Assembly (NCBI RefSeq): GCF_009184865.1
Contig: NZ_CP045096.1
Location: 8,742,001 to 8,806,000 of the forward strand
Origin: Streptomyces phaeolivaceus
GTDB taxonomy: Bacteria > Actinomycetota > Actinomycetes > Streptomycetales > Streptomycetaceae
Direction of reading: 5' to 3'
DNA: 64,000 bases
Positions 29,597 through 37,855 of the stretch are shown here, in pieces. Positions within the stretch are counted from its first letter, which is position 1, and each line of letters begins with the position of its first letter. The translations under genes were made by a program, and so were the position numbers. Below the pieces are notes generated by a model, which did no database searches, had not been told where the DNA came from, and worked only from the letters and a program-made list of their open reading frames with translations.

Positions 29597-30637
29597 ATGG
29601 CACACCCCTACACGATCCGTGAGATCGCCCGTCAGGCCGGGCTGAGTCAGGCCACGGTCGACCGGGTGCTCAACGGCCGGGGCGGGGTGCGGGAGAGCAC
29701 CGCCCGCGAGGTGCGGCAGGCCGTGCAGGACCTGGACCGGCAGCGGACGCAGGTGCGCATCGGCGGCCGTACGTTCATGGTCGACATCGTGATGCAGACC
29801 CCGGACCGGTTCTCCACGGCGGTCCGGGAGGCGCTGGAGGCGGAGCTGCCGTCCCTGCACCCGGCGGTCGTACGGTCCCGGTTCCACTTCCGGGAGACCG
29901 GGTCGGCCTCGGAGATGGTGCGGGTGCTCGACCGGATCGGGCGGCGCGGTTCGCAGGGCGTGATCCTCAAGGCGCCGGACGTCCCGGAGGTCACCGCCGC
30001 CGTGGAGCGGCTGGTCGCGGCCGGGATTCCCGTGGTCACGTTCGTGACGGACCTGCCGAGCAGCCCGCGCGGCGCGTACGTCGGCATAGACAACCGGGCC
30101 GCCGGGGCCACCGCCGCGTATCTGCTCCGGCAGTGGCTGGGCGACCGGCCGGGGGCCGTGCTGGTGACGCTCAGCCGCAGCTTCTACCGCAACGAGGAGG
30201 AGCGCGAGATGGGGTTCCGGGGTGTGATGCGGGCCGTCGCACCGGCGCGGACGCTCGTGGAGGTCACCGACAGCGACGGCCTCGACGCCACCCAGCGGGA
30301 CCTGGTTCTCGACGCGCTGCGGCGGGAGCCGGGGATCGCCGCCGTCTACTCGATCGGCGGCGGCAACACCGCGACGCTCGACGCCTTCGCCGCGCTCGAG
30401 CGCGAGCCGCACGTCTTCGTCGCCCACGATCTCGACCACGACAACACCCGGCTGCTGCGCGAGCACCGGCTCTCCGCCGTGCTCCACCACGATCTGCGCC
30501 AGGACGTGCGCCGCGCCTGCCAGACCATCATGCGCGCCCACCACGCCCTCCCCGACGAGGGTCCGTTCCTCCCGTCGGCGATCCAGGTCGTGACTCCGTA
30601 CAACATGCCGCCGGGGGCGGGCACGGTCACCGGCTAG
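29597..30637 (+). CDS. LacI family transcriptional regulator
   Basis: 346 aa; GGGAG lies nine bases before the ATG at 29597. HTH at residues 4-30 (Y-T-I-R-E-I-A-R-Q-A-G-L-S-Q-A-T-V-D-R-V-L-N-G-R), followed by a hinge and a periplasmic-binding-protein-like effector domain. It contains G-V-I-L-K-A-P-D-V, V-G-I-D-N-R-A-A-G and a C-terminal H-D-L-R-Q-D. This is close to the LacI subgroup that regulates inositol or sugar operons and has a long effector domain. Divergent from the SDR-iolG operon across 186 bases, which it most likely represses. A small gene for an MDR-like tail follows 14 bases after its stop. Confidence 0.85.
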   Translation: MAHPYTIREIARQAGLSQATVDRVLNGRGGVRESTAREVRQAVQDLDRQRTQVRIGGRTFMVDIVMQTPDRFSTAVREALEAELPSLHPAVVRSRFHFRETGSASEMVRVLDRIGRRGSQGVILKAPDVPEVTAAVERLVAAGIPVVTFVTDLPSSPRGAYVGIDNRAAGATAAYLLRQWLGDRPGAVLVTLSRSFYRNEEEREMGFRGVMRAVAPARTLVEVTDSDGLDATQRDLVLDALRREPGIAAVYSIGGGNTATLDAFAALEREPHVFVAHDLDHDNTRLLREHRLSAVLHHDLRQDVRRACQTIMRAHHALPDEGPFLPSAIQVVTPYNMPPGAGTVTG

Positions 30638-30651
30638 CCGAGGAGGGCGCG

Positions 30652-30864
30652 GTGGCCCCGCCCGGAACACCGGCCCTGCCGGGAACACCGGCCCTGCCGG
30701 GAACACCGGCCCCGCCGGGAGCGTCCGCCCGGCCCGCAGCATCCGCCCCCGCCCGGCTGCGCGCGCTGATCGACGCGACCTTCCCGCTCGCCGAGGCGGC
30801 CAAGGCGCACGCCCACGGGGAGACCGACCGGACCACCGGGAAGATCGTCCTCACGGTCCGCTGA
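30652..30864 (+). pseudogene. C-terminal fragment of an MDR/quinone-oxidoreductase-type dehydrogenase
   Basis: A 70-residue frame starts with GTG behind GAGGAGG. The last ~35 residues (A-T-F-P-L-A-E-A-A-K-A-H then G-K-I-V-L-T-V) match the C-terminal end of zinc-binding alcohol dehydrogenase/quinone reductase proteins. The catalytic and Rossmann parts are missing. The N-terminal half is a Pro/Gly/Thr/Ala low-complexity stretch from an 18-bp tandem repeat. It looks like a gene remnant, although the good RBS means a short peptide could still be made. Confidence 0.6.
30664..30717 (+). repeat. Three 18-bp tandem repeats
   Basis: The unit GGAACACCGGCCCTGCCG occurs at 30664-30681, 30682-30699 and 30700-30717 (last copy one substitution). 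It encodes a G-T-P-A-L-P repeat in the dehydrogenase remnant. Confidence 0.88.
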
Positions 30865-30904
30865 GCCGGGCGAGCCGGCGACAGCGACCGCTCTCGTAAG
30901 CACG

Positions 30905-30950
30905 ACCGCTCTCGTACGGGGCCCCTGAGCCAGGCCCGTACGAGAGCGGT
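30905..30950. terminator. Terminator between convergent genes
   Basis: 16-bp perfect inverted repeat (ACCGCTCTCGTACGGG at 30905-30920; complement at 30935-30950). It lies between the MDR fragment and the minus-strand CDP-alcohol phosphatidyltransferase. A partial copy of the left arm precedes it at about 30887-30898. Confidence 0.82.
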
Positions 30951-30978
30951 TCGCGGAGAGTCCGCCGGGTCGGCCGCG

Positions 30979-31794
30979 TCAGCTGGTGACGAGCTCGGGC
31001 GCCCGGCGGTCGATGGAGGACTCCACCGACACGGTCACGGTCACCGCCTCGGACGCGACCGCGGTGGCCGCCCCGCCCCGGCCCTCCCGGTTGCGGAACA
31101 GCCAGGCGATGTCCCGGCCGAACGACCAGAGCAGCGAGCCCAGCGCCAGCGCGACCAGGCCGAAGCCGACGGCGTACGGCAGCAGACCGGAGGCCGCGAC
31201 CAGCAGGAACACACCCTGGACCGCGGCGACCGTCTTGCGGGCCATGCTGTGCGGGAGGGAGTTGTTCAGCCACGGGGCGACCTTCGCGGCGGCCACGAAG
31301 ACGTACCGCATGAGGCCGATCAGCATGACCCACGGGCCCATCGACAAGGACACGTACACGCTCAGCACCAGGATCAGGAACGCGTCGACCTCCATGTCGA
31401 AGCGGGCGCCCAGCGCGGTCGAGGTGTTCGTGCGGCGGGCCACCTTGCCGTCGACGCCGTCGAGGATCAGCGCCACGGCCGTCAGACCGACGAACAGCGA
31501 GACGGGAGGCGAGCTCTGGAAGGAGTCGGCGACCAGGGCGGTGACGGCGCCGACGAGTATCGCCCGGCCGAGCGTGACGCGGTTGGCGGGGCCGAAGGTA
31601 CGGGTCCGGGTGCGCAGCAGGGCGCGGTTGAGGACGGCCCAGGTGGCGAGCCCGAAGGCGAGCCCGGTCAGCCAGCCCGCGGGTCCCAGTCCGATCGCCG
31701 TGCCCAGGAAGGCGAGGAGCAGGACCTGGGCACCCGCGCCCACGGTCGTCTCCGAGAGCAACAGCCGGCCGTCGTATGTGTTGATCAGGGCCAC
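30979..31794 (-). CDS. CDP-alcohol phosphatidyltransferase family membrane protein
   Basis: 271 aa from the GTG at 31794, which has GGAAGG six bases upstream. Longer frames reach into the divergent dehydrogenase and lack an RBS. The diagnostic CDP-OH-P motif is present: D-G-V-D-G-K-V-A-R-R followed by G-A-R-F-D-M-E-V-D, all four Asp included. There are about five to six hydrophobic helices. The family joins a CDP-activated lipid or polyol to an alcohol phosphate. Divergent from the BchC-like dehydrogenase across 112 bases, it borders the GTP-cyclohydrolase/PTPS-like block. I infer it supplies a phospholipid-type or inositol/glycerol head-group step. It could equally be general phospholipid metabolism. 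Confidence 0.82.
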   Translation of the reverse strand: MALINTYDGRLLLSETTVGAGAQVLLLAFLGTAIGLGPAGWLTGLAFGLATWAVLNRALLRTRTRTFGPANRVTLGRAILVGAVTALVADSFQSSPPVSLFVGLTAVALILDGVDGKVARRTNTSTALGARFDMEVDAFLILVLSVYVSLSMGPWVMLIGLMRYVFVAAAKVAPWLNNSLPHSMARKTVAAVQGVFLLVAASGLLPYAVGFGLVALALGSLLWSFGRDIAWLFRNREGRGGAATAVASEAVTVTVSVESSIDRRAPELVTS

Positions 31795-31906
31795 CGCGAA
31801 CCTTCCGAACGTGTGTGTGACAGAAACGATCATCGCCGCGTACCGTGAAGCGCGACTCCCACCGCTGCGTACGTGGAGAATCGCCGGACCGTTCACGGAG
31901 ACGCAC

Positions 31907-32887
31907 ATGAAACCGACAGCCAACGCCTTCTGGCTACGCTCCCCCGGGCGGGGCGAGATCCGCGAGGAGACCCTCGCCGCGCCCGCCGACGGCGAGGTCC
32001 TGGTCCGCGCGCTGTACTCAGGAGTCAGCCGGGGCACCGAGACACTCGTGTTCCGCGGCCGAGTGCCCGAGAACCAGTACGCGACCATGCGCGCGCCCTT
32101 CCAGGAGGGCGAGTTCCCCGCTCCCGTGAAGTACGGCTATCTCAGCGTGGGGCTGGTGGAAGAGGGGCCGGACGCACTGGTCGGCAGGACCGTCTTCTGC
32201 CTGTATCCGCACCAGAGCCGCTACGTCGTTCCCGTGAGCGCCGTCACCGTCGTGCCCGACTCCGTCCCCGCCGCGCGGGCGGTCCTGGCCGGGACCGTGG
32301 AGACCGCCGTCAACGCCCTGTGGGACGCGGCCCCCCTCGTCGGGGACCGGATCGCCGTCGTCGGCGGCGGCATGGTCGGCTGCTCGGTCGCCGCGCTCCT
32401 CGCCCGCTACCCCGGCGTACGCGTCCAGCTCGTCGACGCGGACCCGGCGCGCGCCGACATCGCCCGCGCACTCGGTGTCGACTTCGCGCTACCGGGGGAC
32501 GCCCTCGGCGAGTGCGACCTCGTCGTGCACGCCAGCGCGAACGAACAGGGCCTCGTGCGCTCCCTGGAACTCCTCGCCTCCGAGGGCACGGTCGTCGAAC
32601 TCAGCTGGTACGGCGACCGCCGGATCGCCCTGCCGCTCGGCGAGGCCTTCCACTCGCGCCGGCTCACCATCCGCAGCAGCCAGGTCGGAACCGTCTCCCC
32701 GGCCGGACGCGTCGGACGTACGTACGCGGACCGGTTGGCACTCGCCCTCGAACTCCTCGCCGACGCCCGCTTCGACGCGCTGGTCACCGGAGAGTGCGCC
32801 TTCGAGGAACTCCCGGACGTCCTGCCGAAGCTGGCGAGCGGCGAGCTGCCGGGGATGTGCCACCGGGTGCGCTACGACGCCGAGTGA
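31907..32887 (+). CDS. Zinc-binding-type alcohol dehydrogenase (MDR), BchC-like
   Basis: 326 aa from the ATG at 31907 with GGAG upstream. MDR fold: N-terminal GroES-like domain with S-G-V-S-R-G-T-E-T-L-V-F (in place of the usual catalytic Cys/His motif) and a Rossmann domain with V-V-G-G-G-M-V-G (~150). The S-R-G-T-E motif and overall length resemble the BchC/threonine-dehydrogenase-like subgroup. The canonical C-G zinc ligand and G-H-E motif are not seen, so a classic zinc-alcohol mechanism is doubtful. First gene of the rightward run leading to the PTPS-like, glycosyltransferase, methyltransferase and membrane-protein genes. Confidence 0.8.
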   Translation: MKPTANAFWLRSPGRGEIREETLAAPADGEVLVRALYSGVSRGTETLVFRGRVPENQYATMRAPFQEGEFPAPVKYGYLSVGLVEEGPDALVGRTVFCLYPHQSRYVVPVSAVTVVPDSVPAARAVLAGTVETAVNALWDAAPLVGDRIAVVGGGMVGCSVAALLARYPGVRVQLVDADPARADIARALGVDFALPGDALGECDLVVHASANEQGLVRSLELLASEGTVVELSWYGDRRIALPLGEAFHSRRLTIRSSQVGTVSPAGRVGRTYADRLALALELLADARFDALVTGECAFEELPDVLPKLASGELPGMCHRVRYDAE

Positions 32888-33056
32888 GCCCAGAGGTTGA
32901 GCGTTCCGGGTCGCCCCACCCGCCCCTGAACTGCCCGAACGGAACGCTGACCTCCAAAGAAACCGCAAAACTCGGCTGAACAACGGGTAGGGAGCAGCCG
33001 TACTACACGGCATGCCCCGGCCCGGGGGCAGACGCACCGCACTGGAGGGTCGTCCG

Positions 33057-33455
33057 TTGTTCAGCATCACCGTCCGCGATCACATCATGATCGCCCACAG
33101 CTTCCGCGGGGAGGTCTTCGGACCCGCGCAGCGCCTCCACGGCGCCACCTTCCTCGTGGACGCCACCTTCCGGCGCGCCGAACTGGACGACGACAACATC
33201 GTCGTAGACATCGGGCTGGCCACCCAGGAGCTGGGTGCCGTGGTGAGCGAGTTGAACTATCGCAACCTCGACAACGAGCCCGCCTTCGCCCACACGAACA
33301 CCTCCACGGAGTTCCTGGCCAAGGTGATCGCCGACCGTCTCGCCGAGCGGATCCACAAGGGCGGCCTCGGGGAGAACGCCAAGGGCATCGCGAACCTCAC
33401 GGTCACCCTGCACGAGTCGCACATCGCCTGGGCGAGTTACGAGCGTGCCCTGTGA
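33057..33455 (+). CDS. 6-pyruvoyltetrahydropterin synthase/QueD-like protein with substituted catalytic residues
   Basis: 132 aa from a TTG at 33057, which has GGAGGG exactly seven bases upstream; an ATG at 33012 lacks an RBS. Length and pattern match the T-fold PTPS/QueD family: first zinc His in I-A-H-S-F (H14), second in L-H-G (H28), T-S-T-E-F-L-A (for P-T-A-E-N-L-A) and the substrate-binding Glu in L-H-E-S. The catalytic Cys four residues before H28 is Ala24. The third zinc His (HGH) is Ala30. The L-D-H catalytic His is Tyr68. The protein may therefore bind a pterin-like compound or do different chemistry. The stop overlaps the next GTG frame (GTGA). Confidence 0.8.
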   Translation: MFSITVRDHIMIAHSFRGEVFGPAQRLHGATFLVDATFRRAELDDDNIVVDIGLATQELGAVVSELNYRNLDNEPAFAHTNTSTEFLAKVIADRLAERIHKGGLGENAKGIANLTVTLHESHIAWASYERAL

Positions 33456-33502
33456 CCGACGTGACCATCGACCGGGCGACCGTGGGCACCACCACCGCTC
33501 CG

Positions 33503-33556
33503 GCGAACGGGGGAGAGCAAGTGCGGCTCGCGAACGGGGGAGAGCAAGTGAGGCTC
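33503..33556 (+). repeat. 27-bp tandem duplication carrying an RBS and GTG start
   Basis: Copies 33503-33529 and 33530-33556 differ at one base. Each holds GGGGGAG, a five-base spacer and GTG (33521 and 33548) in the glycosyltransferase frame, so the gene has two equivalent translation start modules. Confidence 0.85.
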
Positions 33557-34705
33557 GGCTATGTGCCCGTGCAGAACGCGGCGCTGAAGAACGCGGCGAT
33601 CGTTCCCATGTCGCTGCGTTCGATGCACTTCGTGATGCCCGGTGGCGTGGACGACCTGGCCCGGCCCAGCGGCGGCAACGCCTACGACCGCCGGATCTGC
33701 CTGGACCTGCCCGGCTTCGGCTGGCAGGTGCACAAGCACGCGATCGGCGGCAGCTGGCCGCGCCCGGACGAGACGGCACGCGCCGAACTCGCCCGTACGC
33801 TGCGTGAACTCCCCGACGGCACGGTCGTCCTGCTCGACGGTCTGGTCGCCTGCGGGGTCCCCGAGATCATCCTTCCCGAGGCCGAACGCCTCTGCCTGGC
33901 GGTGCTGGTGCATCTGCCGCTCGGCGACGAGACGGGCCTGGAGCCCGAACTCGCCGCCGAACTCGACGCCAAGGAGCGGACCACCCTGCGGGGCGTGTCC
34001 GCGGTGATCGCGACCAGTGACTGGGCGGTCCGCAGACTCGTGTCACACCACGGGCTCGCCCCCGAGCGGGTCCATGTCGCCGCCCCCGGCGCCGACATCG
34101 CGCCCCTCGCCTCCGGCACCGACGGGGTCTCCCGGCTGCTGTGCGTGGCCGCGGTCACCCCGCGCAAGGGGCAGCACCGGCTGGTGGAGGCACTCGCGAC
34201 CGTCACCGAACTGCGCTGGAGCTGCGTGCTGGTGGGCGGCCTCGACCAGGACCCCGAGTACGTCGACCACATCCGCACGCTGATCGCGAAGTTCGGCCTG
34301 GAGGACCGTTTGCACCTGGCCGGACCGCAGGCGGGCGCGCGGCTCGACGCCAGCTACGCCTCCGCCGACCTCATGGTCCTCACCTCCTACGCCGAGACGT
34401 ACGGCATGGCGGTCACCGAGGCCCTCGCGCGCGGTATCCCGGTCCTGGCCACGGATGTCGGCGGTCTCCCCGAGGCCGTCGGGCGCGCCCCCGACGGCGG
34501 CGTCCCCGGCATCCTCGTCCCGCCGGAGAACCCCGCGGCCATCGCGGCGGAGCTGCGCGGCTGGTTCGGGGAGGCCGACGTACGGCGTCGGCTGAAGGCG
34601 GCGGCGCGCGGGCGCCGGGCCGCGCTGGACGGGTGGGCGACCACGGCCCGCAGCCTCGCCCATGTACTGGGCCGGCTGCGGCACGAACCTCGGAGGGCCG
34701 CATGA
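33548..34705 (+). CDS. Glycosyltransferase family 4
   Basis: 385 aa from the GTG at 33548; in-frame GTGs at 33521 (same RBS, duplicated) and 33452 (overlaps the PTPS-like stop, weak RBS) are alternatives. I prefer 33548 because the conserved-looking N-terminus M-R-L-G-Y-V-P-V starts there. GT-B fold: acceptor domain, then V-A-A-V-T-P-R-K-G-Q-H-R-L at the donor-domain start and V-L-V-G-G-L. The E-x7-E region is S-Y-A-E-T-Y-G-M-A-V-T-E-A-L-A-R-G, with V-G-G-L-P-E. Predicted retaining transferase using an NDP-sugar; the acceptor is unknown, plausibly the GTP-derived product of this locus. The stop overlaps the methyltransferase start (ATGA). Confidence 0.85.
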   Translation: MRLGYVPVQNAALKNAAIVPMSLRSMHFVMPGGVDDLARPSGGNAYDRRICLDLPGFGWQVHKHAIGGSWPRPDETARAELARTLRELPDGTVVLLDGLVACGVPEIILPEAERLCLAVLVHLPLGDETGLEPELAAELDAKERTTLRGVSAVIATSDWAVRRLVSHHGLAPERVHVAAPGADIAPLASGTDGVSRLLCVAAVTPRKGQHRLVEALATVTELRWSCVLVGGLDQDPEYVDHIRTLIAKFGLEDRLHLAGPQAGARLDASYASADLMVLTSYAETYGMAVTEALARGIPVLATDVGGLPEAVGRAPDGGVPGILVPPENPAAIAAELRGWFGEADVRRRLKAAARGRRAALDGWATTARSLAHVLGRLRHEPRRAA

Positions 34706-35685
34706 CCACTTCAGCCGATATGACCACGTCCGCGGCGGCCGGGCCGGGCGGTGCCGCGGGTGCCGCCGCCGGTGGGGCCGAGGCCGCCGCCGGGTCCGCC
34801 TCCGCCGGGGCGCTGAGCATGGCGGGGCGCGGTGGTGACACACCGGCGCCCGAGGGGCACCAGTACGCGCCGCAGTGGCTGGAGTTGCGCGAGAGCGCCG
34901 ACGCGGACGCCCGCGCGGCGGAGCTGCTGGACCCGCTGCGCATCCGCCTCGCGAACCTGCCCGGCCGGGCCACCGGGCTGGTCGTCCACGACCTGGGCTG
35001 CGGCACCGGCTCGATGGGCCGCTGGCTCGCGCCCCGGCTGGACGGCGCCCAGCGGTGGATCCTGCACGACCAGGACCCGAACCTGCTGCGGCTGGCCGTC
35101 GCACGGGCGCCGCGCGCGGCGGCCGACGGCAGCCCCGTCACGGTCACCACGCGGCGCGGCGACATCGGCCGGCTGACGGCGGACGACCTCGCCGGGGCCT
35201 CGCTGGTCACCGCGTCCGCGCTGCTCGACGTCCTCACCCGTGAGGAGATCGAGGCGCTCGCGGCGGCCTGCGCGGGCGCCGGGGTCCCCGCCCTGCTGAC
35301 ACTCTCGGTCGTGGGACGCGTGGACCTGGTCCCCGCCCACCCCATGGACGCCGAGATCGCCGAGGCGTTCAACGCCCACCAGCGCGCGAGCGAACTGCTC
35401 GGCCCGGACGCGATCACCACGGCCTGCGAGGCGTTCGCCCAGCAGGGCGCGACCGTCCGGGTCCACCCGAGCCCCTGGCAGCTCGACACCCGGCACACCG
35501 CCCTCACCGAGGAGTGGCTGCGCGGCTGGGTCGGCGCCGCGTGCGAACAGCGCCCCGAACTCGCCGAGCGCGCCGACGCCTACCTCCGCGACCGGCTGGC
35601 CGCCAACACGGCCGGTGAACTCCGCGCCGTCGTCCACCACAGCGACGTACTGGCCCTGCCCCGGCCGACGGGCGGAGTGTCATGA
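34702..35685 (+). CDS. Class I SAM-dependent methyltransferase
   Basis: 327 aa; GGAGGG precedes the ATG, which overlaps the glycosyltransferase stop by four bases. An Ala/Gly-rich low-complexity N-terminus of about 45 residues is followed by the SAM domain: motif I V-H-D-L-G-C-G-T-G-S-M-G (~100), H-D-Q-D-P as motif II and a downstream A-S-A-L-L-D-V-L. The methyl acceptor is unknown. Tight coupling to the glycosyltransferase and flippase-like genes makes a role in tailoring the same metabolite likely (inference). The stop overlaps the next ATG by four bases. Confidence 0.84.
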   Translation: MTTSADMTTSAAAGPGGAAGAAAGGAEAAAGSASAGALSMAGRGGDTPAPEGHQYAPQWLELRESADADARAAELLDPLRIRLANLPGRATGLVVHDLGCGTGSMGRWLAPRLDGAQRWILHDQDPNLLRLAVARAPRAAADGSPVTVTTRRGDIGRLTADDLAGASLVTASALLDVLTREEIEALAAACAGAGVPALLTLSVVGRVDLVPAHPMDAEIAEAFNAHQRASELLGPDAITTACEAFAQQGATVRVHPSPWQLDTRHTALTEEWLRGWVGAACEQRPELAERADAYLRDRLAANTAGELRAVVHHSDVLALPRPTGGVS

Positions 35686-37154
35686 CGGCGCCGGTGGAGG
35701 AGACGGTCGAGACCCACCCGCCGACACCGGGCGACCGCATACGCGTACGCCCGCGCGGCGTACGCGCCCGAGTGATGGCGGGTACGCCGGGAGCGCGGGC
35801 GAGAGTACGCGCCCTCACCCCCACCGGCACCCCCCGTGGACTCCCGCCCGTCCCGGCGGTACCGGGCACGCGCGCGCCGGACGGCCGTACGGCCGTGGCG
35901 GAGCCGGTGGACGCGGCGTACGACCAGGTCGGCGGCCGGAGCCGGGACGGGGCCGCCGCGGCGCCCTCCCAGGCAGCCCCGACCGGTGCCCCCGCCGAGC
36001 CCCCGACCGAGTCCCGCACGACACCGGACACCGGGTCCCGCCTCTCCTCCCGGTTCACCCGCGCCCTGCGCGCCCACTTCGGCACGCTTGCCGGAACGGT
36101 CATCCTCGCCGTCGTGTTCTGGCGGATGGGGACCGGCGTGTTCGTGGACGGGCTGCGGCGGATCGACGGCGGGACGCTCGCGGCGGCGGTCGGGATCGGC
36201 GTGCTGACCACGGTGTTCAGCGCGTGGCGCTGGTGCGCGGTGACCCGGGCCCTCGGGCTCCGGCTGCCGCTCGGCCCGGCCGTCGCGGACTACTACCGCG
36301 CGCTCTTCCTCAACGCGGCCCTGCCCGGCGGAGTCCTCGGCGATGTGCACCGGGCGGTGCGCCACGGACAGAGCTCCGGCGACATGGGCCGGGGCGTGCG
36401 CGCGGTGGTGATCGAGCGCACCGCGGGCCAGTTGGTGCTGGCCGTCGTGGGCGTAACGGTCCTGCTGGTGCTGCCGTCCCCGGTGCTGGAGCAGACCCGG
36501 CACGTCGCCGGCATCACGACGCTCGCCGCGCTGGGCGCCCTGGCGATCTGGGCGGCGGTCCGTATGGGCCGCAGGCCGAGCACCGCCGGGGGCAGGGGCC
36601 GCCGGGTCCGCGCCGCCCTCGTCGAGGCGCGCGGTGTACTGCTGAACCGCGACAGCGGCCCCGCCGTACTGGTCTCGTCGGTGGCGGTCCTGGCCGGATA
36701 CGTGGTGACGTTCCTGTTCGCCGCCCGCGTCGCCGGATCCACCGCGGGCGCGGCGCGACTGCTGCCCCTCGCGCTGCTGGCCCTGATCGCCATGAGCCTG
36801 CCGCTCAACGTCGGCGGCTGGGGCCCCCGCGAGGGCGTCACCGCCTGGTCGTTCGGCGCCGCGGGTCTGGGCGCATCCCAGGGGCTCACCGTCGCCGTCG
36901 TCTACGGTGTCCTCAGCTTCGCGGCGGCCCTGCCGGGAGCCCTCGTGCTCGTCGGACGCTGGTACGGCTCCCTGCGTGCCCGCCGTCAGTCGTCCACGGG
37001 GAAGACCGGCGCCGGAACCGTATCCGTGCCCCAGGCGTCCGAGGTGACCAACGAGAAGTACGCCCCGAAGGAATCCACGAACCCTGCCAGCAACTCCTTC
37101 CCCTTCGCGGCGGACGCCAGGGACGGACGGCCGATGACACCGGAATCGGTGTAG
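35682..37154 (+). CDS. Lysylphosphatidylglycerol synthase/flippase-like transmembrane protein (UPF0104)
   Basis: 490 aa. Residues 1-125 are Arg/Pro/Thr-rich and disordered. From ~130 to ~430 there are about eight TM helices in the pattern of the LPG_synthase_TM family, including F-L-N-A-A-L-P-G-G-V-L-G-D and I-E-R-T-A-G-Q. The conserved P-L-N-V-G-G-W-G-P-R-E-G motif follows. The aminoacyl-transferase domain of MprF is absent, so this is only the membrane (flippase-like) part. The last ~56 residues are read antisense to the 3' end of the creatininase-like gene, which suggests a lost stop. Predicted to move or handle a lipid-linked product of the block. Confidence 0.8.
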   Translation: MTAPVEETVETHPPTPGDRIRVRPRGVRARVMAGTPGARARVRALTPTGTPRGLPPVPAVPGTRAPDGRTAVAEPVDAAYDQVGGRSRDGAAAAPSQAAPTGAPAEPPTESRTTPDTGSRLSSRFTRALRAHFGTLAGTVILAVVFWRMGTGVFVDGLRRIDGGTLAAAVGIGVLTTVFSAWRWCAVTRALGLRLPLGPAVADYYRALFLNAALPGGVLGDVHRAVRHGQSSGDMGRGVRAVVIERTAGQLVLAVVGVTVLLVLPSPVLEQTRHVAGITTLAALGALAIWAAVRMGRRPSTAGGRGRRVRAALVEARGVLLNRDSGPAVLVSSVAVLAGYVVTFLFAARVAGSTAGAARLLPLALLALIAMSLPLNVGGWGPREGVTAWSFGAAGLGASQGLTVAVVYGVLSFAAALPGALVLVGRWYGSLRARRQSSTGKTGAGTVSVPQASEVTNEKYAPKESTNPASNSFPFAADARDGRPMTPESV

Positions 37155-37777
37155 GCCGACATACCGAGGGAGAGGAGATGACGGCGGTCGTCGGCAAGGA
37201 AATCGGTGGTCTCGTGACCGGGCCGGACCAATTCGGGATGGCAATGCAGAAGTATGGAGGTCTCTATTTCTCCCGCATGCATATCACTGAGCAACGAGGT
37301 CTGTACGCCCGCCCGTTGACGCGCGGCGTCCCAGTCCTCCATCGCCGGGAAAAGCGCCATTCGATGTCCCGCCGCGGTGGATTCCTGGACGACATTGCCC
37401 AGAACGTAATTACCGCCGTGTCCGTTCACCACCACCAGCGCCTCGACGCCCGACCGGCGCAGGGACGCGGCGATATCGCTCACCACCGCGTGCAGCGTCG
37501 TCGCGGAAATGCTGACGGTGCCCGGCCAGGCCGCGTGCTCGTGCGAGCAGGCGATGGTCACGGGCGGCAGGAGGCGCACCGGGTACGCGGCGGCGATCTC
37601 GCCGGCGATCGCGCAGGCGACGAGCGTGTCGGTGGCCAGCGGCAGATATGGGCCGTGCTGCTCGTAGCTCCCGACCGGGAGCACCGCGACCTGTCGGCCG
37701 GCCTCCGCTCCCCGCGCCCGGACGTCCGCGGTGGTGTCCGTCGGTACAAGGGTCCGTACAGAACTCGAACTGCTCAT
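36986..37777 (-). CDS. Creatininase-family amidohydrolase (possible FAPy formamide hydrolase)
   Basis: 263 aa from the ATG at 37777. The family metal site is complete: P-V-G-S-Y-E-Q-H-G-P-Y-L-P-L-A-T-D (Glu, His, Asp), S-H-E-H, V-N-G-H-G-G-N and D-M-H-A-G-E-I-E-T-S. The creatininase fold includes ArfB-type formamide hydrolases that deformylate FAPy nucleotides. Here the gene is divergent by 78 bases from a GTP cyclohydrolase II paralogue predicted to stop at FAPy, so a FAPy deformylase role is the best hypothesis (inference). Its 3' end overlaps the flippase-like gene by 169 bases on the opposite strand. Confidence 0.85.
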   Translation of the reverse strand: MSSSSSVRTLVPTDTTADVRARGAEAGRQVAVLPVGSYEQHGPYLPLATDTLVACAIAGEIAAAYPVRLLPPVTIACSHEHAAWPGTVSISATTLHAVVSDIAASLRRSGVEALVVVNGHGGNYVLGNVVQESTAAGHRMALFPAMEDWDAARQRAGVQTSLLSDMHAGEIETSILLHCHPELVRPGHETTDFLADDRRHLLSLGMSAYTDSGVIGRPSLASAAKGKELLAGFVDSFGAYFSLVTSDAWGTDTVPAPVFPVDD

Positions 37778-37855
37778 CTTTTCCCGGCCTTTCGTCTCTG
37801 CTGATGCTCCGTCATTTTCGCATGACGTCAGGACTCACCAGATAGGAACCAGATC
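37778..37855. promoter_or_regulatory. Divergent promoter region between creatininase-like gene and ribA paralogue
   Basis: 78 bases, relatively AT-rich for the window (for example around 37801-37850). It must contain both promoters and favours co-regulation of the two enzymes. I see no clear palindrome. Confidence 0.5.

Noticed and set aside
32900..32948. Possible terminator AGCGTTCC/GGAACGCT after the MDR gene
   Set aside because: Only 8-bp arms with a 33-base loop; too weak to call, although it could mark an operon boundary.
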